Shown: in pieces, positions 8,147-16,590 of the stretch | Numbering within the stretch: position 1 is the stretch's first letter | How the letters are laid out: the number at the start of each line of letters is the position of its first letter | NCBI GenBank assembly: GCA_016000265.1 | Contig: JAECRL010000001.1 | Span: 1-64,000 of the forward strand | Direction of reading: 5' to 3' | DNA from: Burkholderiales bacterium | Lineage (GTDB): Bacteria; Pseudomonadota; Gammaproteobacteria; Burkholderiales; Burkholderiaceae_C | Length of the DNA stretch: 64,000 nucleotides | Notes under the pieces: generated by a model | The model's input: only the letters and a program-made list of their open reading frames with translations | The model's database searches: none | What the model was told of the DNA's origin: nothing | Made by a program: the position numbers and the translations under genes

Positions 8147-9547
8147 ATGACCGCCTTCAGCAACCTGACTTTCGAGCAGATGGACCTGGGCGCTGCCCTG
8201 GTCATCCACCACACCGTCACGCGCCACGAGGTCGAGTTGATGGCCCTGGTGTCTGGTGAGGCCCACCCGTTTGTCGGGCCCGAGCAGGGGCAGGGGGCGG
8301 CCCAGCCGGCGCCTGAGCGGGAGCCGGTGTGCGAGGGCGTCAGCGCCGAGGCCTTGATTCACGGCATGCTCAAGCGGCGACTGCCTGGGCCCGGCACGGT
8401 CATCCTGTCGCATCAGTTGGTGTACGGCGGCACGGCGCGAGCGGGTGATGAGTTGATCGCCACCATCACCCTGGTCGACAAGGAGGCGCCGGACCAGCTC
8501 ACCTTCGATTGCCAGGTGCGACGCGGGGACGCGCGCTTGCTGAGTGGCTCGGTCACGGTGCAGGCGCCGTCGGCCAACCGCAGCGTGGACGTGCGCGACG
8601 CGCCCAGCGTGGTGCTGCGTCGCAACGACGTGTTCGGTCGGCTGTTTCGGCGATGCGAGGCGCTGGCGCCGGTGCCGTGCGCGGTGGTGCACCCGTGTGA
8701 CGCGGCTTCGCTGGGGGGGGCCTTGGAGGCCGCTCGGCATGGGTTGATTGCGCCCGTGCTGGTGGGCCCGGAGGGCAAGATCCGCGCGGTGGCGGCGGCC
8801 GAGGGTTGGGACTTGAGCGGACATCGGTTGGTGCCGACCGAGCACAGCCACGCCGCCGCCGACGTGGCGGTGGCCATGGCCCGCGCGGGGGAGGTGCAGG
8901 CGCTGATGAAGGGCAGCTTGCACACCGATGAGTTGATGGCGGGGGTGGTGCCTTCGGCCACGGGCCTGCGAACGGGGCGCCGCGTCAGCCACGTCTTCGT
9001 GATGGACGTGCCCGCTTACCCGCGCATGCTGCTGGTGACGGATGCGGCCATCAACATCGCCCCGACCATCCGCGACAAGGTGGACATCGTGCAGAACGCC
9101 ATCGACCTGGCGCAGGCGTTGGGGGTGGCGCAGCCGCGCGTGGCGATCCTGGCGGCGGTGGAGACGGTCAACCCGGAGATGCCAGCCACCATCGACGCGG
9201 CGATGCTGTGCAAGATGGCCGACCGAGGGCAGATCGCGGGCGGCCTGGTGGATGGGCCGCTCGCCTTTGACAACGCGGTGAGCGTGGAGGCCGCTGAGAC
9301 CAAGCACATCGCCTCCGAGGTGGCGGGGCGTGCGGACATCCTGGTGGTGCCCAACATCGAGGCGGGCAACATGGTGGCCAAGCAACTGCAGTACCTCGCC
9401 GGGGCCGACAGCGCCGGCATCGTGCTGGGGGCGCGCGTGCCCATCGTGCTGACCAGCCGCGCCGACAGCGTGCGCATGCGCCTGGCCTCGGCGGCGGTGG
9501 CCCAGTTGTTGGCGCACGCGCGCCATGGCGGGGGAGGGCGGGCATGA
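8147..9547 (+). CDS. MaoC-like hydratase / phosphate acetyltransferase fusion
   Basis: A 466-residue protein of the family annotated as bifunctional enoyl-CoA hydratase/phosphate acetyltransferase. Residues about 5-150 resemble a MaoC hot-dog domain; about 170-466 form a PTA_PTB domain that transfers acyl groups between CoA and phosphate (LMKGSLHTDELMAG, VETVNPEMPATIDAAML, NIEAGNMVAKQLQYL). The start at ATG 8147 (MTAFSNLTFEQ) is chosen by homology; an upstream ATG at 8117 is in frame. The hydratase motif, normally like SGDxNPxH, reads SGEAHPFV here, so the catalytic Asp and His are not present and that domain may be structural. The stop overlaps the acetate kinase start by four bases, so the pair makes acyl-phosphate and then ATP plus a short-chain acid. 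Confidence 0.85.
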   Translation: MTAFSNLTFEQMDLGAALVIHHTVTRHEVELMALVSGEAHPFVGPEQGQGAAQPAPEREPVCEGVSAEALIHGMLKRRLPGPGTVILSHQLVYGGTARAGDELIATITLVDKEAPDQLTFDCQVRRGDARLLSGSVTVQAPSANRSVDVRDAPSVVLRRNDVFGRLFRRCEALAPVPCAVVHPCDAASLGGALEAARHGLIAPVLVGPEGKIRAVAAAEGWDLSGHRLVPTEHSHAAADVAVAMARAGEVQALMKGSLHTDELMAGVVPSATGLRTGRRVSHVFVMDVPAYPRMLLVTDAAINIAPTIRDKVDIVQNAIDLAQALGVAQPRVAILAAVETVNPEMPATIDAAMLCKMADRGQIAGGLVDGPLAFDNAVSVEAAETKHIASEVAGRADILVVPNIEAGNMVAKQLQYLAGADSAGIVLGARVPIVLTSRADSVRMRLASAAVAQLLAHARHGGGGRA

Positions 9548-10743
9548 GTCAGGCGATCCTGGTCTTCAACGCGGGCTCGTCCAGCCTGAAGTTTTCGCTG
9601 TTCCCGGCGGACCTGTCTGCGCCCTGGCTGCATGGGCAGATCGAGGGACTGGCCAGCGAGCCCACCTTGCGGGCACACACGCCGCAAGGCGAGGTGGTGT
9701 TGCAGCATGCCTGGCCCGTCGGTCAACCGCTGTCGCACGACGAGGCCCTGTCGCACCTGATGGCGGCCCTGGGGCCGTTCTTGCGGGGGCACACCCTGTG
9801 CGCCGTGGGGCATCGCGTTGTGCACGGGGGCGCACGTTTCGGCGAGCCCACGGTGTTGACCGCGGAGGTGCTGGCCGAGCTCGATCACCTCGTTCACCTC
9901 GCCCCATTGCACCAGCCCCACAACCTCTCGCCGGTGCGCGCCTTGCAGCGCGTGGCGCCGCAGCTGACCCAGGTGGCGTGTTTCGACACGGCGTTCCATG
10001 CCACGTGCTCGGACGTGGTGCAGCGCTTTGCCCTGCCGCGAGAGCTGCATGACGCGGGCGTGCGCCGCTATGGTTTCCACGGCCTGTCTTACGAGTACAT
10101 CGCCAGCCAGTTGCCGCACGTGGACCCGCAGGCCGCCGCTGGCCGGGTGGTGGTGATGCACCTGGGCAATGGCGCCAGCCTGTGTGGTTTGAGCGGCGCG
10201 CGCAGCGTGGCCACCAGCATGGGCTTCACGGCCCTGGACGGCCTGATGATGGGCACGCGCTGTGGCAGCCTGGATGCGGGGGTGCTGCTGTGGTTGATGG
10301 ACGAGCGCGGCATGGGCGCGCGGCAGATCGAGCACCTGCTGTACGCGGAGTCCGGCTTGTTGGGCGTGTCGGGCCTGTCGGGGGACATGCGCACCTTGCT
10401 GGCCAGCGAGCGCGTCGAGGCGCGGCAGGCGGTTGAGCTGTATGTGCACCGCATCACCCGGGAGCTGGGCTCGGTGGCGGCGGTGCTGGGTGGGCTGGAT
10501 GCCATCGTGTTCACGGCGGGCATCGGTGAGCGCGCGGCGGTGATCCGCGAGGCGGTGTGCCGTCAGGCGGCGTGGCTGGGCGTGCGGCTTGACGAGGCGG
10601 TCAACCGGGCGGCCCCGGTCCTGCCGGACGGCCAGAGCCTGCGCATCAGCGCGCCCGACAGCGGGGTGCGCGTGTGGGTGATGCCGACCGACGAGGAGCT
10701 CATGATCGCGAGGCACACGCGGCGGCTGGCGCTGGGACATTGA
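9544..10743 (+). CDS. ackA: Acetate/propionate kinase
   Basis: AckA converts acetyl- or propionyl-phosphate and ADP to the acid and ATP, or the reverse. The 399 residues include NAGSSSLKFSLF at the start, HRVVHGG, DTAFHAT with the catalytic Asp, FHGLSYEYI and HLGNGAS. The C-terminal nucleotide site contains FTAGIGERAA. The ATG overlaps the stop of the phosphotransacetylase fusion (ATGA), which signals translational coupling and a shared Pta-AckA pathway for overflow metabolism or short-chain acid use. Confidence 0.95.
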   Translation: MSQAILVFNAGSSSLKFSLFPADLSAPWLHGQIEGLASEPTLRAHTPQGEVVLQHAWPVGQPLSHDEALSHLMAALGPFLRGHTLCAVGHRVVHGGARFGEPTVLTAEVLAELDHLVHLAPLHQPHNLSPVRALQRVAPQLTQVACFDTAFHATCSDVVQRFALPRELHDAGVRRYGFHGLSYEYIASQLPHVDPQAAAGRVVVMHLGNGASLCGLSGARSVATSMGFTALDGLMMGTRCGSLDAGVLLWLMDERGMGARQIEHLLYAESGLLGVSGLSGDMRTLLASERVEARQAVELYVHRITRELGSVAAVLGGLDAIVFTAGIGERAAVIREAVCRQAAWLGVRLDEAVNRAAPVLPDGQSLRISAPDSGVRVWVMPTDEELMIARHTRRLALGH

Positions 10744-10763
10744 GCGCCGCGCGGGTCTACAAT
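10734..10763 (+). promoter_or_regulatory. Candidate sigma-70 promoter of ilvE
   Basis: GGGACA (10734-10739) and TACAAT (10758-10763) are separated by 18 bases. The predicted start is near 10770, about 60 bases before the ilvE ATG. The -35 overlaps the last ackA codons. Confidence 0.45.
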
Positions 10764-10830
10764 CGCGGGTTCTACACGGCTTCAATGTGGCGCGCCCGCG
10801 AGCGAGCGTCACCCGGAAAGGATTCTCCCC

Positions 10831-11754
10831 ATGTCGATGGACGACCGCGACGGCAAAATCTGGATGGACGGCAAGATGGTGGAGTGGCGCGACGCCAAGG
10901 TCCACGTCCTGACCCACACGCTGCACTACGGCTGCGGCGCCTTCGAAGGCGTGCGGGCTTACAACACCGTCAACGGCCCGGCCATCTTCCGCCTGCGCGA
11001 GCACACGGAGCGCCTGTTCAACAGCGCCAAGATCCTGCGCATGCCCATGCCCTTCACGCAAGAAGAGGTCAGCCAGGCGCAGATCGACGTCATCAAGGCC
11101 AACAAGCTGGAAAGCGGCTACATCCGCCCCCTGGTGTGGCTGGGCTCTGAAAAGCTGGGTGTGAGCCCCAAGGGTGCCAAGGTGCACGTCATGGTGGCGG
11201 CCTGGACCTGGGGCGCCTACCTGGGCGAAGAAGGCATGAAACGCGGCATCCGCGTCAAGACCTCCAGCTACACCCGACACCACGTCAACATCACGATGAC
11301 GCAGGCCAAGGCGGTGAGCAACTACACCAACTCGATCCTGGCCAACATGGAGGCCACGGACGACGGCTACGACGAGGCCATGCTGCTCGACAGCGCTGGC
11401 TTCGTCTCCGAAGGTGCGGGCGAGAACCTGTTCATCATCAAGAACGGCGTGATCTACACCCCCGACCTGTCGGCCGGTGCGCTCAACGGCATCACCCGCA
11501 ACACCATCTTCGCGATCGCCCGCGACCTGGGCCTGGAGATCAAGGAAAAGCGCATCACCCGCGACGAGGTCTACATCTGCGACGAGGCCTTCTTCACGGG
11601 CACGGCGGCTGAGGTGACCCCGATCCGCGAGCTCGATCGCATCCAGATCGGCATCGGCTCGCGTGGCCCGATCACCGAGAAGATCCAGTCTGCGTTCTTT
11701 GACATCGTCAACGGCCGCAACCCGAAGTACGCCGAGTGGCTGACCGCGGTCTGA
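10831..11754 (+). CDS. ilvE: Branched-chain amino acid aminotransferase
   Basis: A fold-type IV PLP enzyme that performs the last transamination in Leu, Ile and Val synthesis, using glutamate. The product has 307 residues, normal length. Family motifs are THTLHYGCGAFEGVRAY near residue 30, the substrate-loop region with RGIRVKTSSYTRHH, and the PLP phosphate-binding EGAGENLFIIKNG and NGITRNTIFAIA. A Shine-Dalgarno GGAAAGGA precedes the ATG. A small zinc-finger gene follows after 19 bases, an arrangement common in Burkholderiales. Confidence 0.96.
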   Translation: MSMDDRDGKIWMDGKMVEWRDAKVHVLTHTLHYGCGAFEGVRAYNTVNGPAIFRLREHTERLFNSAKILRMPMPFTQEEVSQAQIDVIKANKLESGYIRPLVWLGSEKLGVSPKGAKVHVMVAAWTWGAYLGEEGMKRGIRVKTSSYTRHHVNITMTQAKAVSNYTNSILANMEATDDGYDEAMLLDSAGFVSEGAGENLFIIKNGVIYTPDLSAGALNGITRNTIFAIARDLGLEIKEKRITRDEVYICDEAFFTGTAAEVTPIRELDRIQIGIGSRGPITEKIQSAFFDIVNGRNPKYAEWLTAV

Positions 11755-11773
11755 GTTTTTCGGAGCAACGAGC

Positions 11774-12004
11774 ATGAGCACTTCTGCATCCGCACAGGCG
11801 GCTTCGGCCAAGGCGGTCGTCGAGGTCGGCGCCGCCGACCTGCAAGGCCCCGGCGTGGTCTTCTGTCCCAACCCGAAGATGGCCCTGTGGAGCACCCACC
11901 CCAAGGTCTACATCGACGTGGCCACCACGGGCGAGGGCCGCTGCCCCTACTGCGGCACGGTGTACAAACTCAAGGACGGCGAGAAGGTCTCGCACGGTCA
12001 CTGA
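11774..12004 (+). CDS. CHCC-type zinc-finger protein
   Basis: A 76-residue protein with the zf-CHCC pattern seen in the NDUFS6/complex I accessory family: VFCPNPKMALWSTHPKVYID then CPYCGTVYKL, offering Cys, His, Cys and Cys ligands. Function is not established for free-standing bacterial members. It is directly downstream of ilvE on the same strand and ends at a strong terminator, so it is the last gene of that unit. The first 20 residues are low-complexity (Ser/Ala) and probably disordered. Confidence 0.85.
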   Translation: MSTSASAQAASAKAVVEVGAADLQGPGVVFCPNPKMALWSTHPKVYIDVATTGEGRCPYCGTVYKLKDGEKVSHGH

Positions 12005-12032
12005 AAAAAAGCCCGGCACCGCCGGGCTTTTT
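12004..12032. terminator. Bidirectional terminator between ilvE unit and DUF3455 gene
   Basis: AAGCCCGGC (12009-12017) and GCCGGGCTT (12021-12029) flank a three-base loop. There is a T run on the right and an A run on the left, so it can stop transcription from both converging units. Confidence 0.85.
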
Positions 12033-12090
12033 GTTGGGTGCGCGGTGCGCGCTCGTTGGGCGCCACCCGCGCAACGCTCACGGGGTGGGC

Positions 12091-12630
12091 TCACATGGCC
12101 GGCTTGTAGAACACGTAGTCGGCCTGGTACGGCACGACCTGCTTGCTGCCCTTCTGCTCGGCACCGCAAGGCAGCGTGGGGGCCACGCCGCCCACGGTTT
12201 TGAGGCGTTGGATGTGGCTCACGCCCTTCATGGCGCCTTCGCCCACGGCGGGGTTGGCCTTGACCAGTTGCAGCGGGATGTTGCCGGCTGCAGCGGGGCT
12301 CACGGCGACTTGCTTGCCGGTCACCTTGGAGCCGTCGTTGGACTCCCAGGTGGGGCCGGCGTAGTACTTGCCGATCAGCGTGCCCTTCTCGTCGGCCAGC
12401 GTGGCCACGGGCGCGACGAAGGCCCATTCGAAGCTGCCGGCCAGGTCCTTTTTCTCGCGGCATTCGTAGGTGATCTCGCCCTTGCCCACGCTGTAGAGCA
12501 CCTGAACGTGGCCCGACGGCACGCGCACCGACTCGGGCAGTTCGCTGTTCATGACCTGGGTCTGGGTGGCGCAGCCGGCCAGCACGGCCGTGCCGATGGC
12601 GGTGAGGAAGAGGGCGTTGATGCGGTTCAT
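12091..12630 (-). CDS. DUF3455 lipoprotein
   Basis: A 179-residue secreted protein. The N-terminus MNRINALFLTAIGTAVLAGC is a type II signal peptide with lipobox LAGC, so it is probably lipid-anchored. The body has the DUF3455 features: VPSGHVQVLYSVGKGEITYEC early, GKYYAGPTWESNDGSKVTGK in the middle, and GVSHIQRLKTVGG with VPYQADYVFYKP at the end. Biochemical role unknown. AGGAGC precedes the ATG. It sits 131 bases after the anti-sigma gene on the same strand and could be part of its regulon. Confidence 0.82.
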   Translation of the reverse strand: MNRINALFLTAIGTAVLAGCATQTQVMNSELPESVRVPSGHVQVLYSVGKGEITYECREKKDLAGSFEWAFVAPVATLADEKGTLIGKYYAGPTWESNDGSKVTGKQVAVSPAAAGNIPLQLVKANPAVGEGAMKGVSHIQRLKTVGGVAPTLPCGAEQKGSKQVVPYQADYVFYKPAM

Positions 12631-12761
12631 GGTCGTTGCTCCTGGGTGGTCGGTGAGGGATGGGAGAGGCGCGGTGTGCGCGTCTGTTCATCACTACGGG
12701 CCACCAGGGCAAACAGATGCAGCGTTTCAGCCGGGTGCACGCGAAGTGCACCCGAACGTGA

Positions 12762-13490
12762 TCAAAGTTGCAGTTTCCCGACCGACACCACCGGGCCCGT
12801 GGGTTTGCCGCCCGGGGCGCCGCCGGGGGGCTCGACGGTCAGGGCGAAGGCGCTGGTGTCCTTGAGCAACTCGGTGCGCAGCACCGTGGTCGCGCCGTCC
12901 TGAGCCACCACACCCAGGGAGCGGGGTGCACCCTGGGGCGGGATCGCCCACAGCTCCAGGGCCTTGTTGACGGCCACGGTCTGGCCGGCGCTCAGGGGCT
13001 TGACCACCAGGCTGCGGCCGTCTCCGCTGACGCTGGCCACATAGGACACGGGCTGCAGCACGGCGCCGGCCGGGGCGTCGGCGCTGGCCGCCATGACCAC
13101 GACGATGGGGGGCTGCACCGGTGAGGGCTGCGACAAAGCCACGCCGAGTGCCAGCGCGGCGGTCACGGCCAGGCCGGCGGCGCCTTGCCACAGGGCGAGG
13201 CTCTCCCACCAGCGAACCGCTCGGCGTGCGGCCTCGGCCACCGCGCTCGGGGCGTCGGTTTCGCCGAACAGGCGTCGCTGAATGCCGGGCCACACGCGAG
13301 CGGAGGGCTGCACGGCGGGCGTGGCCTCGGCCAGTTGCTCCAGGCGGCGCTGCCAGTCCTGGGTGGACTGGCGCAGCATCGGGTGGGCCTGCATCAGGTT
13401 CTCGAAGCGACGCCGAGCCGGGCCACGCAGGGTGCCCAGGGCGTATTCGGAGGCCAGTCGGTCGGCCAGGTCGGGGCGGCTGTAGTCCAT
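12762..13490 (-). CDS. Anti-sigma factor (RskA/anti-sigma-K type)
   Basis: A 242-residue membrane-bound regulator. The N-terminal cytoplasmic part (DLADRLASEYALGTLRGPAR) is the anti-sigma zinc-finger-like helical region without the His/Cys metal ligands. One membrane helix follows at about residues 98-118 (LALWQGAAGLAVTAALALGV). The C-terminal periplasmic part has the RskA signature with KALELWAIP and FALTVEPPGG. It starts one base after the sigma-factor stop, so the two are coupled. It should hold the sigma factor inactive until an envelope signal releases it. Confidence 0.88.
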   Translation of the reverse strand: MDYSRPDLADRLASEYALGTLRGPARRRFENLMQAHPMLRQSTQDWQRRLEQLAEATPAVQPSARVWPGIQRRLFGETDAPSAVAEAARRAVRWWESLALWQGAAGLAVTAALALGVALSQPSPVQPPIVVVMAASADAPAGAVLQPVSYVASVSGDGRSLVVKPLSAGQTVAVNKALELWAIPPQGAPRSLGVVAQDGATTVLRTELLKDTSAFALTVEPPGGAPGGKPTGPVVSVGKLQL

Positions 13491-13491
13491 C

Positions 13492-14127
13492 TCAGCTCAG
13501 GGCCAGCGAGGCCCGCTCCAGGCAAGTCTTCAGGCTCTGCAGGCCACGTCGCACCCAACTTTTGACGGTGCCCAGCGGTTGCCCCATTTGTTGCGCGACC
13601 TCGGCGTGCGTCAGGCCTTGGTAGTACGCCAGGGCGAGGCTGTGTTGCTGGTCGCCACTGAGGTGCTGCATGCAGGTCGACAGCGAACGCGCTTCGCTGG
13701 CCTGCTCGAGCAGGTCGAGCGGGCCGGGCGTGTCGGATGCGATGTCGGTGAGCATGTCGGACTCCTCGTCGTCCGGGCCCGCCTGGTAGCGGCTGATGGT
13801 CTTGGGCTCGGTCTGGCGACGGCGCAGGCTGTCGATCGCCCGGTTGCGGGCGATGCTGTTCAACCAGGTCGACGCCTGGCTGAGGGCGGGGTTGAAGCTC
13901 TGCGCCGAACGCCAGATGTTCACGTAGACCTCTTGCAGCACGTCTTCGGCCTGGGCTCGGTCCTGTTGTATACGCAGGATCACGCCCAGCAGATGCGGAC
14001 TTGTTTCACGGTAGAGCTGGTCGAACGCCGCTTGATTGCCCATCGCCACGCGCGACATCAGGTCGGCGAGCTGGCGCTGGCGGGCGGCGGGGTCGGGCTG
14101 AGGTGCCATGGGGCCTCGTGGTTGCAA
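13492..14127 (-). CDS. ECF RNA polymerase sigma factor (SigK-like)
   Basis: A group 4 sigma-70 factor of 211 residues. Region 2 covers about residues 36-105 (FDQLYRETSPHLLGVILRI, VLQEVYVNIWRSAQSF, NSIARNRAIDSLRRR). Region 4 covers about 148-205 (LALAYYQGLTHAEVAQQMG, LGTVKSWVRRGLQSLKTC). An in-frame ATG six codons downstream (14109) is an alternative start. It precedes its anti-sigma gene on the same strand, the usual ECF arrangement. The target promoters were not identified; autoregulation is likely for this class. Confidence 0.92.
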   Translation of the reverse strand: MQPRGPMAPQPDPAARQRQLADLMSRVAMGNQAAFDQLYRETSPHLLGVILRIQQDRAQAEDVLQEVYVNIWRSAQSFNPALSQASTWLNSIARNRAIDSLRRRQTEPKTISRYQAGPDDEESDMLTDIASDTPGPLDLLEQASEARSLSTCMQHLSGDQQHSLALAYYQGLTHAEVAQQMGQPLGTVKSWVRRGLQSLKTCLERASLALS

Positions 14128-14190
14128 AGGGTGTGGGGCATTCTAGGGTTCACGAACTGACTTGTGGTGCGCCCTACAATCCTTGTCACC

Positions 14191-15075
14191 ATGAAGACCG
14201 CGAATGAATTCGTCCTCACCCTGTCGTGCCGCGACACCACGGGCATCGTCCACGCCGTGTCGGGCCTGCTCTACCAGGCCGGCTGCAACATCATCGACTC
14301 CCAGCAGTTCGGCGACGTGCTCAGCGACGACAGCACCGGTTTGTTCTTCATGCGCGTGCACTTCTCGGCGCCCGATCACCTGGCGGACGCGCACACGCTC
14401 GACAAGCTGTTCTCGCACGTGCGTGAGCAGTTCGGCATGGCCGCCCAGATCCACGCCCTCTCGCGCAAGCCGCGGGTGCTCATCATGGCCAGCAAGCACG
14501 GCCATTGCCTCAACGACCTGCTGTTCCGCTGGCGTTCGGGTTGGCTGAACATCGACATCCCGGCCATCGTCTCCAACCACCCCGATTACGCGGAGCTGGC
14601 CGCCAGCTACGGCATCCCCTTTCACCACCTGTCGCTGCCCACGGGCTCGTCGGCCGAGGTCAAGCGGGCCCAGGAGGGGCAAGTCGAAGCCCTGGTGGGC
14701 GGCGAGAACATCGACCTGGTGGTGCTGGCGCGCTACATGCAGATCCTCAGCCCGGAGTTCTGTGCCTTCCTCAAGGGCCGCGCCATCAACATCCACCACA
14801 GCTTCCTGCCGAGCTTCAAGGGCGCCAAACCGTACTACCAGGCGCACGACCGCGGCGTGAAGCTGATCGGCGCGACCGCCCACTACGTCACGGCCGACCT
14901 GGACGAGGGCCCGATCATCGAGCAGGACGTCGAGCGCGTGGACCACACGCTCAGCCCCGAGGACTTCACCGCCGTGGGCCGAGACGTCGAATGCGTCGTG
15001 CTGGCGCGTGCCGTGAAATGGCACACCGAGCACCGCGTGCTGATGAACGGCCACAAGACCGTGGTCTTCAAGTGA
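14191..15075 (+). CDS. purU: Formyltetrahydrofolate deformylase
   Basis: PurU hydrolyses 10-formyl-THF to formate and THF, balancing one-carbon units and feeding purine synthesis. The product has 294 residues. An N-terminal ACT domain (about 7-85: FVLTLSCRDTTGIVHAVSG) is followed by a formyltransferase domain with INIHHSFLPSFKGAKPY and the catalytic Asp in ADLDEGPIIEQD. I start at ATG 14191. A -10 TACAAT at 14175-14180 would place transcription start only a few bases before the ATG, and no Shine-Dalgarno is present, so the message may be leaderless. Confidence 0.95.
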   Translation: MKTANEFVLTLSCRDTTGIVHAVSGLLYQAGCNIIDSQQFGDVLSDDSTGLFFMRVHFSAPDHLADAHTLDKLFSHVREQFGMAAQIHALSRKPRVLIMASKHGHCLNDLLFRWRSGWLNIDIPAIVSNHPDYAELAASYGIPFHHLSLPTGSSAEVKRAQEGQVEALVGGENIDLVVLARYMQILSPEFCAFLKGRAINIHHSFLPSFKGAKPYYQAHDRGVKLIGATAHYVTADLDEGPIIEQDVERVDHTLSPEDFTAVGRDVECVVLARAVKWHTEHRVLMNGHKTVVFK

Positions 15076-15094
15076 CCTCGCACAGGAGTCGAGC

Positions 15095-15553
15095 ATGAGC
15101 GACCCGCGTTCCCTCAAGGCCACCCAGGCCGTGTTGATGACCACCGCCGACGAGACCGAGGCCTCCTTCTACGAGGCGATGCAGGCCGGTGACCTCGACC
15201 GCATGATGCAGGTCTGGGCCGATGAGGAAGACATCGCCTGCGTGCACCCGGGCGGGCCCCGCGTGGTCGGCACCGTGGCCGTGCGCGCGGCCTTCGAGGC
15301 GGTGTTCGCCAGCGGGCCGGTGCACATCGGCATCGAGCACGTGCGCCGCCTGGAGACGGCGGTGTGCGCCGTGCACCACGTCACCGAGAAGGTGCAGGCC
15401 GTCGGGCCCGAGGGCATGCGCACCGCCTTTGTCATGGCCACCAACGTGTTCCTGCGCACGGCCCAGGGCTGGCGCATGGTCGCTCACCACGCCAGCCCGG
15501 GCATGGCACAAGACCTCCCCGACATCTCCGAGCCGCGCGGCGTGCTCCACTGA
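15095..15553 (+). CDS. NTF2-like (SnoaL/DUF4440-type) protein
   Basis: A 152-residue alpha+beta barrel protein. Segments ASFYEAMQAGDLDRMMQVW, EEDIACVHPGGPRVVG and RMVAHHASPG are typical of DUF4440/SnoaL_3 proteins. These form a cone-shaped pocket used by isomerases, cyclases or as binding domains. No catalytic assignment is possible from sequence. It lies 19 bases after purU and nine bases before the hydrolase gene, so purU, this gene, the hydrolase and the next gene probably form one operon. Confidence 0.8.
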   Translation: MSDPRSLKATQAVLMTTADETEASFYEAMQAGDLDRMMQVWADEEDIACVHPGGPRVVGTVAVRAAFEAVFASGPVHIGIEHVRRLETAVCAVHHVTEKVQAVGPEGMRTAFVMATNVFLRTAQGWRMVAHHASPGMAQDLPDISEPRGVLH

Positions 15554-15561
15554 GCCCCTCG

Positions 15562-16581
15562 ATGCAGGCGTACCGCGCCCCCCGCTGGCTGGCTGGCTCC
15601 GGAGCCGTGGCCGGCAACGTGCAGACCATCTGGCCCGCGCTCTACAGCCGCGTGCACCCCGAACGGCGCATCGGGCCGGTCTCTTACGTGCGCGAGCGCT
15701 GGGACACGCCGGACGCCGACTTCATCGACCTGGACTTCCTGCCGGCCGAGGTGAATGTCGATGCGCCCCCAGGTGCGTCCCCCCGTCCGCTGCTGGTGAT
15801 GTTCCACGGCCTGGAGGGCTCCTCCCAGAGCCACTACGCCCGCGCCTTCGCTTTGTGGGCGCACGCCCAGGGCTGGGACTTCGTGGTGCCGCACTTCCGC
15901 GGTTGCTCGGGTGAGATCAACCGGGCGCCGCGCGCCTACCACTCGGGTGACCACGCCGAGCTCGACTGGGTTCTGCGCCGCCTGCGCCTGCGCCACCCCG
16001 GGCCCATGCTGGCCGTGGGCGTGTCACTGGGGGGCAATGCCTTGCTGCGCTGGGCACAGGAGGCGGGGGCACAGGCCCGTTCGGTGGTGCGCGCCGTGGT
16101 GGCCGTGTCGTCCCCCATCGACCTGGCCGCGGCGGGGCAGGCCATCGCGCGGGGCTTCAACCGGCAGGTCTACACCCGCATGTTCCTCAACTCGATGAAA
16201 CCCAAGGCGCTGGCCAAGCTCCAGCAGTTCCCGGGTTTGTTCGATGAAGCGGCCTTGCGTCGGGCGGCTGACCTGCACGCCTATGACAATGCGTTCACGG
16301 CGCCTCTGCACGGCTTCGCCAGCACCGAGGACTACTGGGCGCGCTGCTCGGCCAAGCCGCACCTGCGCGCCATGCGCGAGGTGCCCGCCCTGGTGCTCAA
16401 CGCCCGCAACGACCCCTTCGTGCCGGCGGACTGCCTGCCGGGGCGCAGCGAGGTGGGGCCGGCCGTGACCTTGTGGCAACCTGCAGAAGGCGGTCACGTC
16501 GGCTTCCCGGCTGGGCGCTTCCCCGGGCACGTGGCCGACCTGCCCCAGGCCGTGGGCCGCTGGCTGCGACAACAACTCTGA
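15562..16581 (+). CDS. YheT-family alpha/beta hydrolase
   Basis: A 339-residue alpha/beta-hydrolase of the COG0429 (YheT) group. It begins MQAYRAPRWLAGSGAVAGNV, contains FHGLEGSSQSHYARAFA, and has the nucleophile elbow GVSLGGNAL, the acid in NARNDPFVP and the base in GGHVGFP. The HFRGCSGEINRAPRAYHSGD segment is the YheT hallmark. The substrate is unknown; the family is often described as esterase-like. The start at 15562 removes an upstream extension in the same frame that overlaps the NTF2-like gene. Confidence 0.88.
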   Translation: MQAYRAPRWLAGSGAVAGNVQTIWPALYSRVHPERRIGPVSYVRERWDTPDADFIDLDFLPAEVNVDAPPGASPRPLLVMFHGLEGSSQSHYARAFALWAHAQGWDFVVPHFRGCSGEINRAPRAYHSGDHAELDWVLRRLRLRHPGPMLAVGVSLGGNALLRWAQEAGAQARSVVRAVVAVSSPIDLAAAGQAIARGFNRQVYTRMFLNSMKPKALAKLQQFPGLFDEAALRRAADLHAYDNAFTAPLHGFASTEDYWARCSAKPHLRAMREVPALVLNARNDPFVPADCLPGRSEVGPAVTLWQPAEGGHVGFPAGRFPGHVADLPQAVGRWLRQQL

Positions 16582-16590
16582 GGAAGACCC

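Noticed and set aside
9016..11904. Very long minus-strand open frame opposite pta-ackA-ilvE
   Set aside because: It is antisense to three well-recognised plus-strand genes and its translation is low-complexity (His/Arg-rich). High GC removes stop codons from antisense frames.
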